64,000 nucleotides of DNA from Bacillus pseudomycoides (GTDB lineage: Bacteria > Bacillota > Bacilli > Bacillales > Bacillaceae_G). Shown in pieces: positions 34,619 through 44,037 of this stretch. Each line of letters opens with the position of its first letter. Position 1 is the first letter of the stretch. The stretch is from assembly GCF_022811845.1 (NCBI RefSeq), contig NZ_CP064268.1, positions 138,370-202,369 on the forward strand. Reading direction: 5' to 3'. The notes under the pieces were generated by a model. It searched no databases. It was given only the letters and a program-made list of their open reading frames with translations, and was not told the DNA's origin. Made by a program: the position numbers and the translations under genes.

Positions 34619-35977
34619 ATGTTCTCATTTTTGAAACCTAAAATCGCTACTACAAAAATAGCATCAGACCAGGTTCAAAAAACCTATAGGCTTTTCCGGC
34701 TACAATCTTTATTAGGCGTGTTCTTCGGTTATATAGCTTACTATATAGTACGTAACAATTTTGCCTTATCTACTCCTTATCTGAAGGAACAACTCAATCT
34801 TAGTGCCACAGAAGTAGGATTATTAAGCAGTTCCATGCTTATCGCTTATGGAATTAGTAAGGGTTTAATGAGTAGTATAGCAGACAAAGCTAATCCTAAA
34901 AGGTATATGGCGCTTGGTTTGCTTCTGTGCGCTATGGTCAATATTATGATGGGCTTCAGCACCGCATTCTGGATGTTTGCAGTTCTCGTTGTTCTCAATG
35001 GATTTTTTCAGGGAATGGGAGTTGGACCTAGCTTTATTACTATTGCAAACTGGTTCCCGCGTAAGGAAAGAGGAACTGTCGGTGCCATATGGAATATTTC
35101 GCACAATATAGGTGGAGGCATCGTAGCGCCTATCGTTGGTGTCAGTTTTGCGATGTTAGGCTCCAATCACTGGCAAGCGGCAAACTACCAGGTTCCGGCT
35201 GCAATAGCTATTGTTATTGCAATGGTGATACTAACCCTTATTAAAGGCTCACCGGTAAGCGAGGGCTTGCCTCCGTTAAGCGAAATCATCAAGGATGAAC
35301 CCGATTCGAAAATGCAACAAAGGGCTGATTCCAAACCGCCAGTAGACATGAATGCTTGGCAGATTTTTAGGAATTATGTTTTATTTAACAAAAATGCATG
35401 GTTCGTTTCCTTGGTAGATGTTTTTGTTTACATGGTTCGTTTCGGCATTATAAGCTGGTTGCCCATTTATTTGTTGAATGTAAAACATTTCACTAAAGAA
35501 GAGATGAGTGTTGCCTTTTTATTCTTTGAATGGGCAGCCATTCCTTCTACTCTTCTGGCCGGTTATCTATCAGACAAGTTATTCAAAGGGCACCGCATGC
35601 CGCCAGCAATCATTGCTATGACATTGATATTCATCTGTATCATTGGTTACTGGCAAAGTACATCTTTACATTGGGTCACTATTTTCGCTGCTATTATTGG
35701 ATGCTTGATTTACATTCCGCAGTTTCTGGCTTCAGTACAAACTATGGAGGTGGTTCCACCTTTCGCCGTTGGTTCTGCGGTTGGTTTGCGAGGTTTTATG
35801 AGTTACATTCTAGGTGCATCTTTAGGTACTACACTCTTTGGTGTAATGGTTGACAAGGTAGGATGGAATGGTGGTTTCTATGTATTACTAGCGGCAACTG
35901 TATGTTGCATCATATGCTGCATATTGACCCATCGAGGAGCAAAAGAATTCAACAAAAAACAGGTACTTCAATCCTGA
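34619..35977 (+). CDS. Organophosphate:phosphate antiporter (GlpT/UhpT/PgtP family)
   Basis: 452 residues, 12 TM segments. Family signatures include FFGYIAYYIVRNNFALSTPY, the RYMALGLLL region, and NWFPRKERGTVGAIWNISHN with the conserved basic residues of the phosphate site. It takes up hexose phosphates, glycerol-3-phosphate or phosphoglycerates in exchange for phosphate, and such carriers also admit fosfomycin. It is divergent from the sensor operon, and a cre-like site suggests catabolite control as well. Confidence 0.9.
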   Translation: MFSFLKPKIATTKIASDQVQKTYRLFRLQSLLGVFFGYIAYYIVRNNFALSTPYLKEQLNLSATEVGLLSSSMLIAYGISKGLMSSIADKANPKRYMALGLLLCAMVNIMMGFSTAFWMFAVLVVLNGFFQGMGVGPSFITIANWFPRKERGTVGAIWNISHNIGGGIVAPIVGVSFAMLGSNHWQAANYQVPAAIAIVIAMVILTLIKGSPVSEGLPPLSEIIKDEPDSKMQQRADSKPPVDMNAWQIFRNYVLFNKNAWFVSLVDVFVYMVRFGIISWLPIYLLNVKHFTKEEMSVAFLFFEWAAIPSTLLAGYLSDKLFKGHRMPPAIIAMTLIFICIIGYWQSTSLHWVTIFAAIIGCLIYIPQFLASVQTMEVVPPFAVGSAVGLRGFMSYILGASLGTTLFGVMVDKVGWNGGFYVLLAATVCCIICCILTHRGAKEFNKKQVLQS

Positions 35978-36508
35978 AACAATTATATTCTGAGGATATT
36001 TCCATTATACAATACTCAAAGTCAGTGTGCTGCTCAACGTAACCAATTTGGTGTCGATGCAGATATAAAGGTGATCAAATTGCAAACAGAGGCGTATATC
36101 ATAGATAAAAAGACAATAGCCCTAGGTAGCCTTGAGCATTTAAAACCAGAAGATGAAAAAAATCAGAGGAAATTGGCAACGCTCTTGGCCCATTATTGGG
36201 AAAAAATCTATTCACATTTCAGATATACAGTTAAGGAAGCGCAGAAATTGGTGGATTTTCCAATTAAAAAACCAACTTATACAGCAAAAGGCTATAAGCT
36301 AAAGAAGGAAAAAGTTGATACAGATATTACACTTGGAAAACCAAAGCCAATTATTAATTCAAGATATAAAAAAGGGGAGTTCAGTTATACGATTTATCAA
36401 TCAGCGATTATGGAAAAAGGAAAGGACAGTTCCTATCAAATTGTAATCATTGATGATGTTTTAAATAAGGCTGAATTAGAGAAAATCATGATTTCCTTTT
36501 TGAAATAA
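35978..36508 (+). pseudogene. C-terminal fragment, DUF4367-like protein
   Basis: The frame is open right after the transporter stop (CAAQRNQFGVDADIKVIKLQ) without a start. The first usable start, TTG 36080 behind AAGGTG, gives about 142 residues. The tail contains TYTAKGYKLKKEKVDTDI and YTIYQSAIMEKGKDS, resembling DUF4367-type extracellular domains found after anti-sigma factors. Probably a truncated gene joined to the transporter by deletion. Confidence 0.4.
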
Positions 36509-36509
36509 A

Positions 36510-36551
36510 AAATAGAGTCTCAAGAAAAGAATCTTGAGACTCTATTTTTAT
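36510..36551 (+). terminator. Rho-independent terminator
   Basis: AATAGAGTCTCAAGA pairs with TCTTGAGACTCTATT, followed by TTTA. Confidence 0.85.
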
Positions 36552-36631
36552 TTGAGTTTGAACGAAATCTTCATGTGTTAAAAGAAATTAATAATCTATA
36601 AAACAAAAAAGTGAGATGGAATTTTTGTTTA

Positions 36632-36679
36632 GGGGGTACTTCAAAATATTAGCTTGATAGCGATGTGGTGCTACCCCTA
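36632..36679. repeat. IS231-type end motif
   Basis: GGGGGTACTTC, then TTAGCTTGATAGCGATGTGG and TGCTACCCCT. The central block matches, inverted, the start of the IS231 element at 62252. Related copies: 44391-44430, 47087-47132, 48763-48811. Confidence 0.45.
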
Positions 36680-36685
36680 ATAAAA

Positions 36686-36714
36686 AAGCTATCTTGAATA
36701 AGATAGCTTTTTTA
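36686..36714. terminator. Terminator-like hairpin
   Basis: AAAAAGCTATCTT pairs with AAGATAGCTTTTT. The 36715-36866 stretch after it shows only a coding-like scrap (ENIENYHFAYHRDM). Confidence 0.5.
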
Positions 36715-36866
36715 TTAGTTCATTGAATTATCTACATACTTTATGAACGTGATTATTTATAGATTTGTTGCATATTTTGCAAGACGATCCGCTAAATCAT
36801 TGTATTAAGGCAAAATCCTGACGCTAACTCATTAAAAGAGAATATTGAAAACTATCATTTTGCTTA

Positions 36867-37132
36867 TCATCGTGATATGAGACCTTCTTTGACTAATTCC
36901 TGTGTGAATTCCATTAAAATCTCTTGCATATTTTCGCTTGTTTGAGAGATTTCTTCAATTACTCCCTTATCATTCTTTTCATGATAATTTATGAATGAAA
37001 AATCAAACCACTTGCTCTCATTCTGTCTATTATTCATTAGCAATTGAAGCACGTTTTCTTGTTGAAATATCATTTTTTCAAATTCATACAAGCTCATCAA
37101 CTTGACGTTAGAGCATAGATATTTATATTTTT
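36867..37132 (-). pseudogene. Truncated hypothetical gene
   Basis: The minus frame enters from the IS6 end at 37133 and reads SLYEFEKMIFQQENVLQLLM to EFTQELVKEGLISR and stop. There is no ribosome site at the internal ATG 37097. The N-terminus was probably lost to the IS6 insertion. Confidence 0.4.
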
Positions 37133-37884
37133 GGTTCTGGTGCAAAAACCATTTGATAGAGATATAGAACCTACATGGCCTATTCAATGACAGATTATGA
37201 TGCAATTCCAAACAACTTATGTATGAACCCAACTTCATTTTGAGCAGACTTCACCTGTAGGTTAAGTTTTCCTTTTTTCATCATATGCATGGCTTCAACG
37301 CCGCTCAATATAGAAGTGGCTGTTTCATACGACTTGAACCCTAACATAGAACGCACACGTTTCTTAATAAAACGATGATCTTGTTCCACTATATTATTGA
37401 GATAACTAACTTGTCTTAGCTGTATGCCTTCAGGCATAAGTTTTTCTTCTTTTAACGCTTGAATTGCTACAGGATAGGCAGGCTTCTTATCTACTGTTAT
37501 CACGCGAGGTTTAGAAACGTATGAAAAAGCCAGGGCTTTCTTGAAAAAACACTTGGCGGCTTGTTTATCCCTTGATTTACTTAGATAAAAATCAATGGTA
37601 TTCCCTTCTGAATCAACGGCACGATATAAATACATCCATTGCCCTTTTACTTTAATATAGGTTTCATCGACTCTCCATGAATCATTTGTTGATTTTAGAT
37701 GATGTCGTACTTTCTCTTCTAATTGAGGTCCATATTGATGGACCCAGCGCATAATCGTTGTGTGAGCAATGGATAATCCTCTTTCCTCCATCATTTCCAC
37801 CAGGTTACGGAAGCTCAAATTGTACCGTAGGTACCACCTTACTGTTAATAAGATTAGTTCAGGCTGATAATGTTTCCACTTAAA
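37133..37884 (-). mobile_element. IS240-like element, left part (split by transposon)
   Basis: The left end GGTTCTGGTGCAAAAACC is at 37133. The element is interrupted at 37884 by the Tn3-family transposon and resumes at 46964, ending at 47072 (GCACCAGAACC). Confidence 0.9.
37195..37884 (-). pseudogene. IS240-like transposase interrupted by transposon
   Basis: DDE residues are intact (RVDETYIKVKGQW, VITVDKKPAYP, NNIVEQDHRFIKKRV). The first eight codons (MEKQNLFK) lie 9 kb away at 46958-46981. The frame now reads into the transposon end. Confidence 0.85.
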
Positions 37885-37922
37885 GGGGTACCGCCAACAA
37901 AATGACATAAAACCCACGCTAA
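37885..37922 (+). repeat. Left 38-bp terminal inverted repeat
   Basis: Begins GGGGTACCGCC and ends ACCCACGCTAA, typical of Tn4430-like Tn3-family ends. Preceded by target copy TTAAA at 37880-37884. Confidence 0.9.
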
Positions 37923-37939
37923 TACATTTTTTGGAAAAT

Positions 37940-37976
37940 AAAAAGCCGATTTTCCCACGTTAAGGAATTTCGGCTT
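37940..37976 (-). terminator. Terminator of tnpA
   Basis: AAAGCCGA pairs with TCGGCTTT just past the tnpA stop; the minus strand continues into TTTTTATTTTCC. Confidence 0.55.
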
Positions 37977-37983
37977 TGGTATT

Positions 37984-40944
37984 TTACTTCCGGAGTGGTC
38001 TTAATGATTCTAAAGTAGTTGATTGTTTGAATTTAAATTTATACTCCCCAAGGAAGTTGATATGTTCCCACCCTAGCGGTGAAATATGATGTAACAATTC
38101 TTCTTGTATGAAACCCTTCTTTTTCTTATATTCTATCGCTTTGGTTAAATATACCGTATTCCATATACTGATGGCATTAATAATAATATTTAATGCACTT
38201 GCCCTTTGGAGCTGATCCTGTAGCGCACGTTCACGTAGCTCTCCACGCTTACCAAAAAAAATAGATCTGGCCAGAGAATTCATAGCTTCACCTTTATTTA
38301 ATCCTCGATGAATTTTCCGTCTTAATGTTTCACTTGAGATGTAGTCTAAGATGAAAATTGTTTTTTCAATTCTTCCCATTTCGCGAAGTGCTGTAGCCAA
38401 ACTATTTTGTCGAGCGTAAGAACCAAGTTTCCCCATAATGAGAGAAGCCGATACAGTGCCTTTTCGAATAGAATGAGCTAATCGTAATACATCATCGTAA
38501 TTTTTTTGAATAACATTAGCATTGATCTGACCACGCAATAATTTTTCTAGTTGTGGAAAATCACTAGATTTTCCTATCGTGTAAAGCTTTGAGTCAGCTA
38601 GATCTCGTAAACGTGGTGCAAAACGAAAACCGAGTAGATGAGCTAAACCAAAAACTTGGTCAGTATAACCAGCTGTATCTGTATAATGCTCTTCAATTGC
38701 TAAATCAGTCTCATGGTGAAGGAGTCCATCAATGACGTGTACAGCATCTCTAGCGTTTGTATTAATAACCTTTGTATAAAAACTTGAAAATTGATCACTG
38801 ACAAAACGATAAATTGTAGCACCTTTTCCAGTGCCGTAATGAGGATTAGCATCTGCATGGAGTGCAGAAACACCAATCTGCACTCGCATTCCATCTGATG
38901 AAGCGGTTGTTCCATCTCCCCAATAAGAGGAGAGAGATAATTTATGATGGAAATTAACAAGTACAGATTGCGCTTTACTCATTGCGTCTTCATATAATCT
39001 CCATTGTGTTGCATTTGCCATTTGCCTATAAGAGATGCCAGGCGTAGCTTCAGCCATTTTTGTCATCCCTATGTTTGTTCCTAGTGCCATAAGTGCAGCC
39101 ATAAGAATAGTGGTTTCTTCCTCATTTGGCACACGATTGGTTGAAGCATGAACAAACTGTTCATGGAAACCAGTCCACTGAGCTACTTCCATTAATAAGT
39201 CAGTAAGCTTCACACGCGGAAGTAGCTCATAAAGAGCTGAGCTAAATTCTTTTGCTTCTTGAGGTGTGTCTTTCTCTAATCGGCTTAAATGCAGTCTACC
39301 ATTCTCTAAGCTTACCCCGCTCAATTCGCCTATATGACTTGACACCCATTGTAATCGTTTTAATAGTGAATCTGTTCGTTCCTCTAAATATTCACTTGCA
39401 GATAAACTAACGGCTAACTCGGATGTTTCAGGATGAATCTCGTCCCATTCTTCTTTTGAAATAAGGTACTCATCAAAATCCCTATGCTGTCTACTACCAA
39501 TAATGGATATATTTCCTGATCGAATAGAGTTTCGGAGTTCAGTTAAAACAGCCATTTCATAGTAATGTCTGTTAATGGTCCCATCTTCATCGTATACATG
39601 CTTTTGCCACCTATTTGATACGAAATCAAGCGGTGCACCTTCTGGTACTTTCCGTTTACCTGTTTCGTTCATTTCTCTAATAGTATGTATTGCACGTATT
39701 AACGGTTCCGTTGATTTAGTAGAATGAAACTCAAATGACTTTAACAGTGTTGGTGTATACTTTCTTAACGTGTAAAATTTTTTCTCTAATAAATCTAAAT
39801 AGTCATAATCAATAGGGCGTGCTAATTGTTTTGCTTCTTCTACAGATTGAACTAACTTTTCCCAAGGCATTATCATTTCTAATACTATATAAGGATTCAT
39901 TCCTTCATCCCGAGCTTTGATGAGCGCTTCTCCTAAGTCGGCAAAGTGAACCACTTTTTCATTAATCGATTTCCCGTTTTGTTTTTGTCGTTCTTCTTGA
40001 GCTTTCCTCCCCTTGGACAATAAAGACATAATCTGACGATCATGTATCTCAAATGCTTGATCCGTCAGATCCTGAATTAATTCAAGGAGATAAACAACTA
40101 AAATAGCATGTTTTTTAGAATTATCAAATCTTCGAAAAGAGTGGGGCTCATACCTTGAACCAATTTTAGATAATTGTCGTAATCTATTTGGATGTAAGTC
40201 TCCTGTGTCGATTTGTAATTGTAAATTCCGGATATATTCAAGTTTTTCAACTACTTTGAGAAAAGAATCAGGAGAATAAGAGCTTGGTATTTCACGTAAC
40301 CATGCCAAATATGTTTTGGGACCGTCTTCCATCCGAAGTAAGAGCCGATTCAATTTTTCGATATGTTCCATGGTTAGAGACGAACTAAGTAATCGAAATA
40401 TCTTTTCTTCCGCACGCCGCCTAACTTCCCATACCATCCGTTCTATTGTAGTCATAGCTGGTAAGATAATCTTTCTCTTTCTTAATTCTTCAATAGTTAT
40501 TTGAATTAAATGTAGAGCATTTCCATTTTCTAATGCATATCGTAACAAAACTTTAGACACGACACGGTATTCACGAATAGTAAAATTCTGAAATCCGTAT
40601 TCTTTTCTAATTTCTTCGAGATGCTCATGTTTAGTTTGCTCACGTTCGGCATATATACGTATTTCTTTTGCGCTAATTTGTAGCTGTTTAGCTATATAGT
40701 TTACAACACAATCAGGTATATGATGAACATCTGATAAAGTCCAATCCGGAAACCTAAGCATACAAAGTTGTAAAGCAAATCCTAACTTATTATGATCTCT
40801 ACGATGGCGCTTAATAATTTCGATATCATATGGGGACAAGGTGTAATAACTTCCTAATTCGTACTCACTAATTTGTTCTGAAATGGATACAAACTCTAAG
40901 CGTTGATCTAGTGTCAATAATTCTCTTGCACGTTTTGAGGACAT
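37984..40944 (-). CDS. tnpA: Tn3 family transposase
   Basis: 986 residues from ATG 40944 behind AAAGGAG, the normal length for TnpA. The N-terminal DUF4158 DNA-binding part (LTLDQRLEFVSISEQISEYE then GFALQLCMLRFPDWTL) is followed by the DDE_Tnp_Tn3 catalytic region with YWGDGTTASSDGMRV (first D), HVIDGLLHHETDLAIEEHYT (second D) and the E in NKGEAMNSLARSIFFGKRGE. It makes cointegrates by replicative transposition. The frame is intact. Confidence 0.93.
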   Translation of the reverse strand: MSSKRARELLTLDQRLEFVSISEQISEYELGSYYTLSPYDIEIIKRHRRDHNKLGFALQLCMLRFPDWTLSDVHHIPDCVVNYIAKQLQISAKEIRIYAEREQTKHEHLEEIRKEYGFQNFTIREYRVVSKVLLRYALENGNALHLIQITIEELRKRKIILPAMTTIERMVWEVRRRAEEKIFRLLSSSLTMEHIEKLNRLLLRMEDGPKTYLAWLREIPSSYSPDSFLKVVEKLEYIRNLQLQIDTGDLHPNRLRQLSKIGSRYEPHSFRRFDNSKKHAILVVYLLELIQDLTDQAFEIHDRQIMSLLSKGRKAQEERQKQNGKSINEKVVHFADLGEALIKARDEGMNPYIVLEMIMPWEKLVQSVEEAKQLARPIDYDYLDLLEKKFYTLRKYTPTLLKSFEFHSTKSTEPLIRAIHTIREMNETGKRKVPEGAPLDFVSNRWQKHVYDEDGTINRHYYEMAVLTELRNSIRSGNISIIGSRQHRDFDEYLISKEEWDEIHPETSELAVSLSASEYLEERTDSLLKRLQWVSSHIGELSGVSLENGRLHLSRLEKDTPQEAKEFSSALYELLPRVKLTDLLMEVAQWTGFHEQFVHASTNRVPNEEETTILMAALMALGTNIGMTKMAEATPGISYRQMANATQWRLYEDAMSKAQSVLVNFHHKLSLSSYWGDGTTASSDGMRVQIGVSALHADANPHYGTGKGATIYRFVSDQFSSFYTKVINTNARDAVHVIDGLLHHETDLAIEEHYTDTAGYTDQVFGLAHLLGFRFAPRLRDLADSKLYTIGKSSDFPQLEKLLRGQINANVIQKNYDDVLRLAHSIRKGTVSASLIMGKLGSYARQNSLATALREMGRIEKTIFILDYISSETLRRKIHRGLNKGEAMNSLARSIFFGKRGELRERALQDQLQRASALNIIINAISIWNTVYLTKAIEYKKKKGFIQEELLHHISPLGWEHINFLGEYKFKFKQSTTLESLRPLRK

Positions 40945-41074
40945 ATTTTTCTCCTTTCTAAAATGCAAGAAAATACCTTGTCTAAAGCATGCTGTAGCTC
41001 AGTGGATGTTGGATTGAAGTATTTTCTTGTCATGCTAACATCTTTGTAAACTATTAATTTAACTACTCATTTTC

Positions 41075-41165
41075 TCCATTAGATTATCAGTTGACTATAG
41101 TATCTTACGATACAGTGTCATACGAGAAATACAATGAGAAGTTAGCTTAGCGACTTCAATTAAGC
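41075..41165. promoter_or_regulatory. Possible res site upstream of tnpA
   Basis: TCAGTTGACTATAGTATC, then TTACGATACAGTGTCATACG, contains repeated ATAC/GTAT dyads like the recombination sites between tnpA and tnpR in Tn3-family elements. tnpR now lies 5 kb away. Confidence 0.35.
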
Positions 41166-41241
41166 CTTTTGATTTTTAATGATATTCCTGAAAGAATTTT
41201 GTTATATTTTTGCAAGAAAATTGAAAGGTATTTAAGCTAAG

Positions 41242-41430
41242 ATGTGCTTACTGATATTAGTTTTATTTTATAACAAGGGGTACTTAAGGTACTTTGTATT
41301 ACAAAAAACATTTATACGCTCTCGAATTCTTGAACAAATTTGGGAGCTTGAATACGAGGAGATTAAGGTAGTAACTGTGTTAATGAATCATCTATATGAA
41401 GAGTTAGAGAAGCACAAGTTATTGGTCTGA
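41242..41430 (+). pseudogene. Response regulator C-terminal remnant
   Basis: 62 codons reading FIRSRILEQIWELEYEEIKV then MNHLYEELEKHKLLV, which parallels the winged-helix end of OmpR-type regulators. The receiver domain is missing and the tail ends early. It lies 21 bases before the histidine kinase start, so a two-component pair has lost its regulator. Confidence 0.5.
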
Positions 41431-41451
41431 GACAACTGGGGGAAATACAAT

Positions 41452-42531
41452 ATGAAATTACGGAATCAATTGTTATTGATGAATTTATTAAGCGCCAGCA
41501 TTATGGTAATTGCTATCTGGTATAGCGAAATGAAAATGTTACTTAGACCAGAACAAACACAGCTATTTATAGGAATTATAACCCTAGCATTGGCGCTTTC
41601 AACGATGATTTACTGGTTATTAACACGCTCTATTACGGAATCTATTCAAAATTTAATTGCATTAACAAAACAATTTAGCGATAGACAATTTGGAGCGATG
41701 TATAGAATTGGACGAGGACCACAAGAGTTTAAAGAATTAGCGGCAGCTTTTCAACAAATGGCTAAAAAATTAAAAGAAGGGTTTACTAAATTAGAAGAAG
41801 GAGAAAAAGCACGTACAGAGCTCATTGCGAATATTTCACATGACTTACGAACACCTATGGCTAGCATACAATTGATGATTGAAGCATTACAAGATGATGT
41901 AATTGCAAATCCCGAAATGAAAACACAGCACTTAACGACAATCCATAAAGAAATACAACGATTAAGTGGATTAATTAATGACTTATTTGATCTTTCTAAG
42001 TTAGAACTTGGACAAGAAGATTTTTATCCAAGTTTCACACATATGGATCGTATTCTATTAGAAGTACTAGGTTCACATTCTATTTTATTAGAAGAAAAAC
42101 AGATCCATTTGCAATTACAAGTTTCTGATACATTGCCGAAGCTCTGGATTATGCCTTGTAAGATAGCACGGGTTATCAGTAATTTGTTACATAATGCAAT
42201 TCGATATTCTCCAGTGTCTGGAACGATTGAGTTAATTGTAGAGGAAAATAAACAGAAGCATCACGTTCAATTCATTGTACGTGATGAAGGAGAAGGCATT
42301 GCTTATAGTGATCAACTGCGCATATTTGAACGCTTTTTTAGAACAGATCCATCAAGAAGCTCACAATCTGGGGGATCTGGACTTGGATTAGCCATTGCAC
42401 AATCATTAATTGAAATGCACAAAGGCGAAATTGGTGTGCGAGATCGTTCAGATGGTAAACAAGGGAGTGAGTTTTGGTTTACTCTTCCTGTTACATCAGA
42501 AAAAAATAAGGTGATTGAAAGACTTTTGTAA
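41452..42531 (+). CDS. Sensor histidine kinase (HisKA, HAMP), orphan
   Basis: 359 residues. Two TM helices (8-25 and 38-60) enclose a very short outside loop. HAMP follows (61-115, TRSITESIQNLIALTKQFSD), then HisKA with H in LIANISHDLRTPMASIQL, and HATPase_c with N-box NLLHNAIRYSP, G1 RDEGEGIA and G2 GGSGLGLAIAQS. Such intramembrane-sensing kinases often watch cell-envelope stress. Its partner regulator is truncated upstream; regulation of the toxins is possible but unproven. Confidence 0.88.
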   Translation: MKLRNQLLLMNLLSASIMVIAIWYSEMKMLLRPEQTQLFIGIITLALALSTMIYWLLTRSITESIQNLIALTKQFSDRQFGAMYRIGRGPQEFKELAAAFQQMAKKLKEGFTKLEEGEKARTELIANISHDLRTPMASIQLMIEALQDDVIANPEMKTQHLTTIHKEIQRLSGLINDLFDLSKLELGQEDFYPSFTHMDRILLEVLGSHSILLEEKQIHLQLQVSDTLPKLWIMPCKIARVISNLLHNAIRYSPVSGTIELIVEENKQKHHVQFIVRDEGEGIAYSDQLRIFERFFRTDPSRSSQSGGSGLGLAIAQSLIEMHKGEIGVRDRSDGKQGSEFWFTLPVTSEKNKVIERLL

Positions 42532-42677
42532 CATTTACGAAAGGAAAGTGAAATATTTTAATATTAATATACAAATATGTAATTTTGATCCGTATAAAAA
42601 AGTATAAGCAATGTACGGTATAATTTTATGTTTTATAGGTTCATAAAAATAATGAAAGAAAGAAAGGAAGAAATCAC

Positions 42678-43961
42678 ATGATTAATAAGAAAAAAGTGAT
42701 TCCTACAGCATTAGCATTTGCTGTTTTAGCAAGTCCCATTTTCTCTTTAAAAGCAGAAGCAAGTACAGTATCTTCAGCTTCTAGTGCAATCACTTCTGTT
42801 GAAAAAGAAAATCCATCATTAAACCTTAAAGATGGACAGGTATCTGAAGAAAATTCTAATGTAAACCAAGAGTTTAATGCAGATTATATTAATAATCATA
42901 TTATTAGAGCGAATTTTCCATCTGTTACACCACCTCATATCAAAGAAGCAAAACCTCTTCAATATTTATATTTAGATTATAATTATACAAATGGTAATAA
43001 AATTATTGGGGATTGGAGAAACAAAGAACTAAAACATATGGATCCGCCACCTAGATTTTATTATGACTTACAATCTATGGGATATAGCCAATCCCAAATC
43101 GAAGAATATTTTGGAAGCACTTATGGAGAGTCCTTTGTAAAAGGACTTGTTCTGGAAGCGTTGGAAAACTTCTTCCATACACGTTATGCGCAAAATCCAA
43201 ATGATCCTGATGTGCAAAAGATATTGCAATCTAAATATTACGAAAAAAGCGAAGCTGAAGATTCATCGTGGTTACCAGAATTTTTTGAAGGACCAGGCGG
43301 CTTAAAAAGAGCTATTCTAGAGGAATTCGGAAAGAAAAGTTTAGATGAACTTGGAATCCAAGTAATTTGGGGCGACAATAATTGGGGTGCTGAAAAGGCC
43401 GTAACAATTGGTTATTCAGCGAAAACACCATTTAACCCACTAAAAGATGCTGTATTAACTGAAAAGAAATATCTGAAGAAAGTTCCTGGTGGATCCGCAT
43501 CCATTCCAGCTAAAAATACAGGATACGAGGTAACATTTGATATCAAAACAGGCATGACAAATGAACAATCACAATCATTTGCTCACACGGTAGGTGTAAA
43601 TGCTGGTTTTGGTATTGAAGATGTTTTCGAAATTGGAGCAAGCTATGAGTTCCAAAGTACATTTGGTACAAGTATCTCATTAAGTGAAGAACAAACGGTA
43701 TCCCGTAAATTTAGTCTTACGAACGAATCAGATAGAACGATTACAGCCGCATTATATCAAGTTACTGCTGAATATACATTAAAACCAGGTTCAGTAGCTG
43801 CTGGAATTGTAAATAAAACAGTAAAATCACCTTTCGCACAGTTCTGGCAAGGCGGCCATTATTGGGATACATCTACTAAAGTAAACGTATCATCTACTTC
43901 GACAGGTGCAATTAAAACAGATGATTTAAAACTAGTTCGTTCAGATGTGTTAGAAAAATAA
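42678..43961 (+). CDS. Secreted aerolysin-like beta-pore-forming toxin
   Basis: 427 residues, with a signal peptide (KVIPTALAFAVLASPIF, cleavage probably after KAEA). An N-terminal segment (FPSVTPPHIKEAKPLQYLYL) and a helical binding region are followed from about residue 240 by long alternating Ser/Thr strands typical of aerolysin/ETX-MTX2 barrels: GMTNEQSQSFAHTVGVNAGF, then YEFQSTFGTSISLSEEQTVS and KFSLTNESDRTITAAL. It probably oligomerises and perforates host membranes. Start behind GGAAG; a strong terminator follows. Exact subfamily unknown. Confidence 0.7.
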   Translation: MINKKKVIPTALAFAVLASPIFSLKAEASTVSSASSAITSVEKENPSLNLKDGQVSEENSNVNQEFNADYINNHIIRANFPSVTPPHIKEAKPLQYLYLDYNYTNGNKIIGDWRNKELKHMDPPPRFYYDLQSMGYSQSQIEEYFGSTYGESFVKGLVLEALENFFHTRYAQNPNDPDVQKILQSKYYEKSEAEDSSWLPEFFEGPGGLKRAILEEFGKKSLDELGIQVIWGDNNWGAEKAVTIGYSAKTPFNPLKDAVLTEKKYLKKVPGGSASIPAKNTGYEVTFDIKTGMTNEQSQSFAHTVGVNAGFGIEDVFEIGASYEFQSTFGTSISLSEEQTVSRKFSLTNESDRTITAALYQVTAEYTLKPGSVAAGIVNKTVKSPFAQFWQGGHYWDTSTKVNVSSTSTGAIKTDDLKLVRSDVLEK

Positions 43962-44001
43962 GTTTGAACGAAAAAACTCCTTATTTTCTAAATCACGCTG
44001 T

Positions 44002-44037
44002 AAAAAGGACATAGAATCCATATTCTATGTCCTTTTT
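44002..44037 (+). terminator. Terminator of first toxin gene
   Basis: AAAAAGGACATAGAAT pairs exactly with ATTCTATGTCCTTTTT. Confidence 0.9.

Noticed and set aside
35530..35853. Plus-strand ORF inside the sugar-phosphate transporter
   Set aside because: Out-of-frame shadow with no start signal.
42540..42677. PlcR box before the first toxin
   Set aside because: TATGTAATTTTGATCC fits only half of the TATGNAN4TNCATA consensus.
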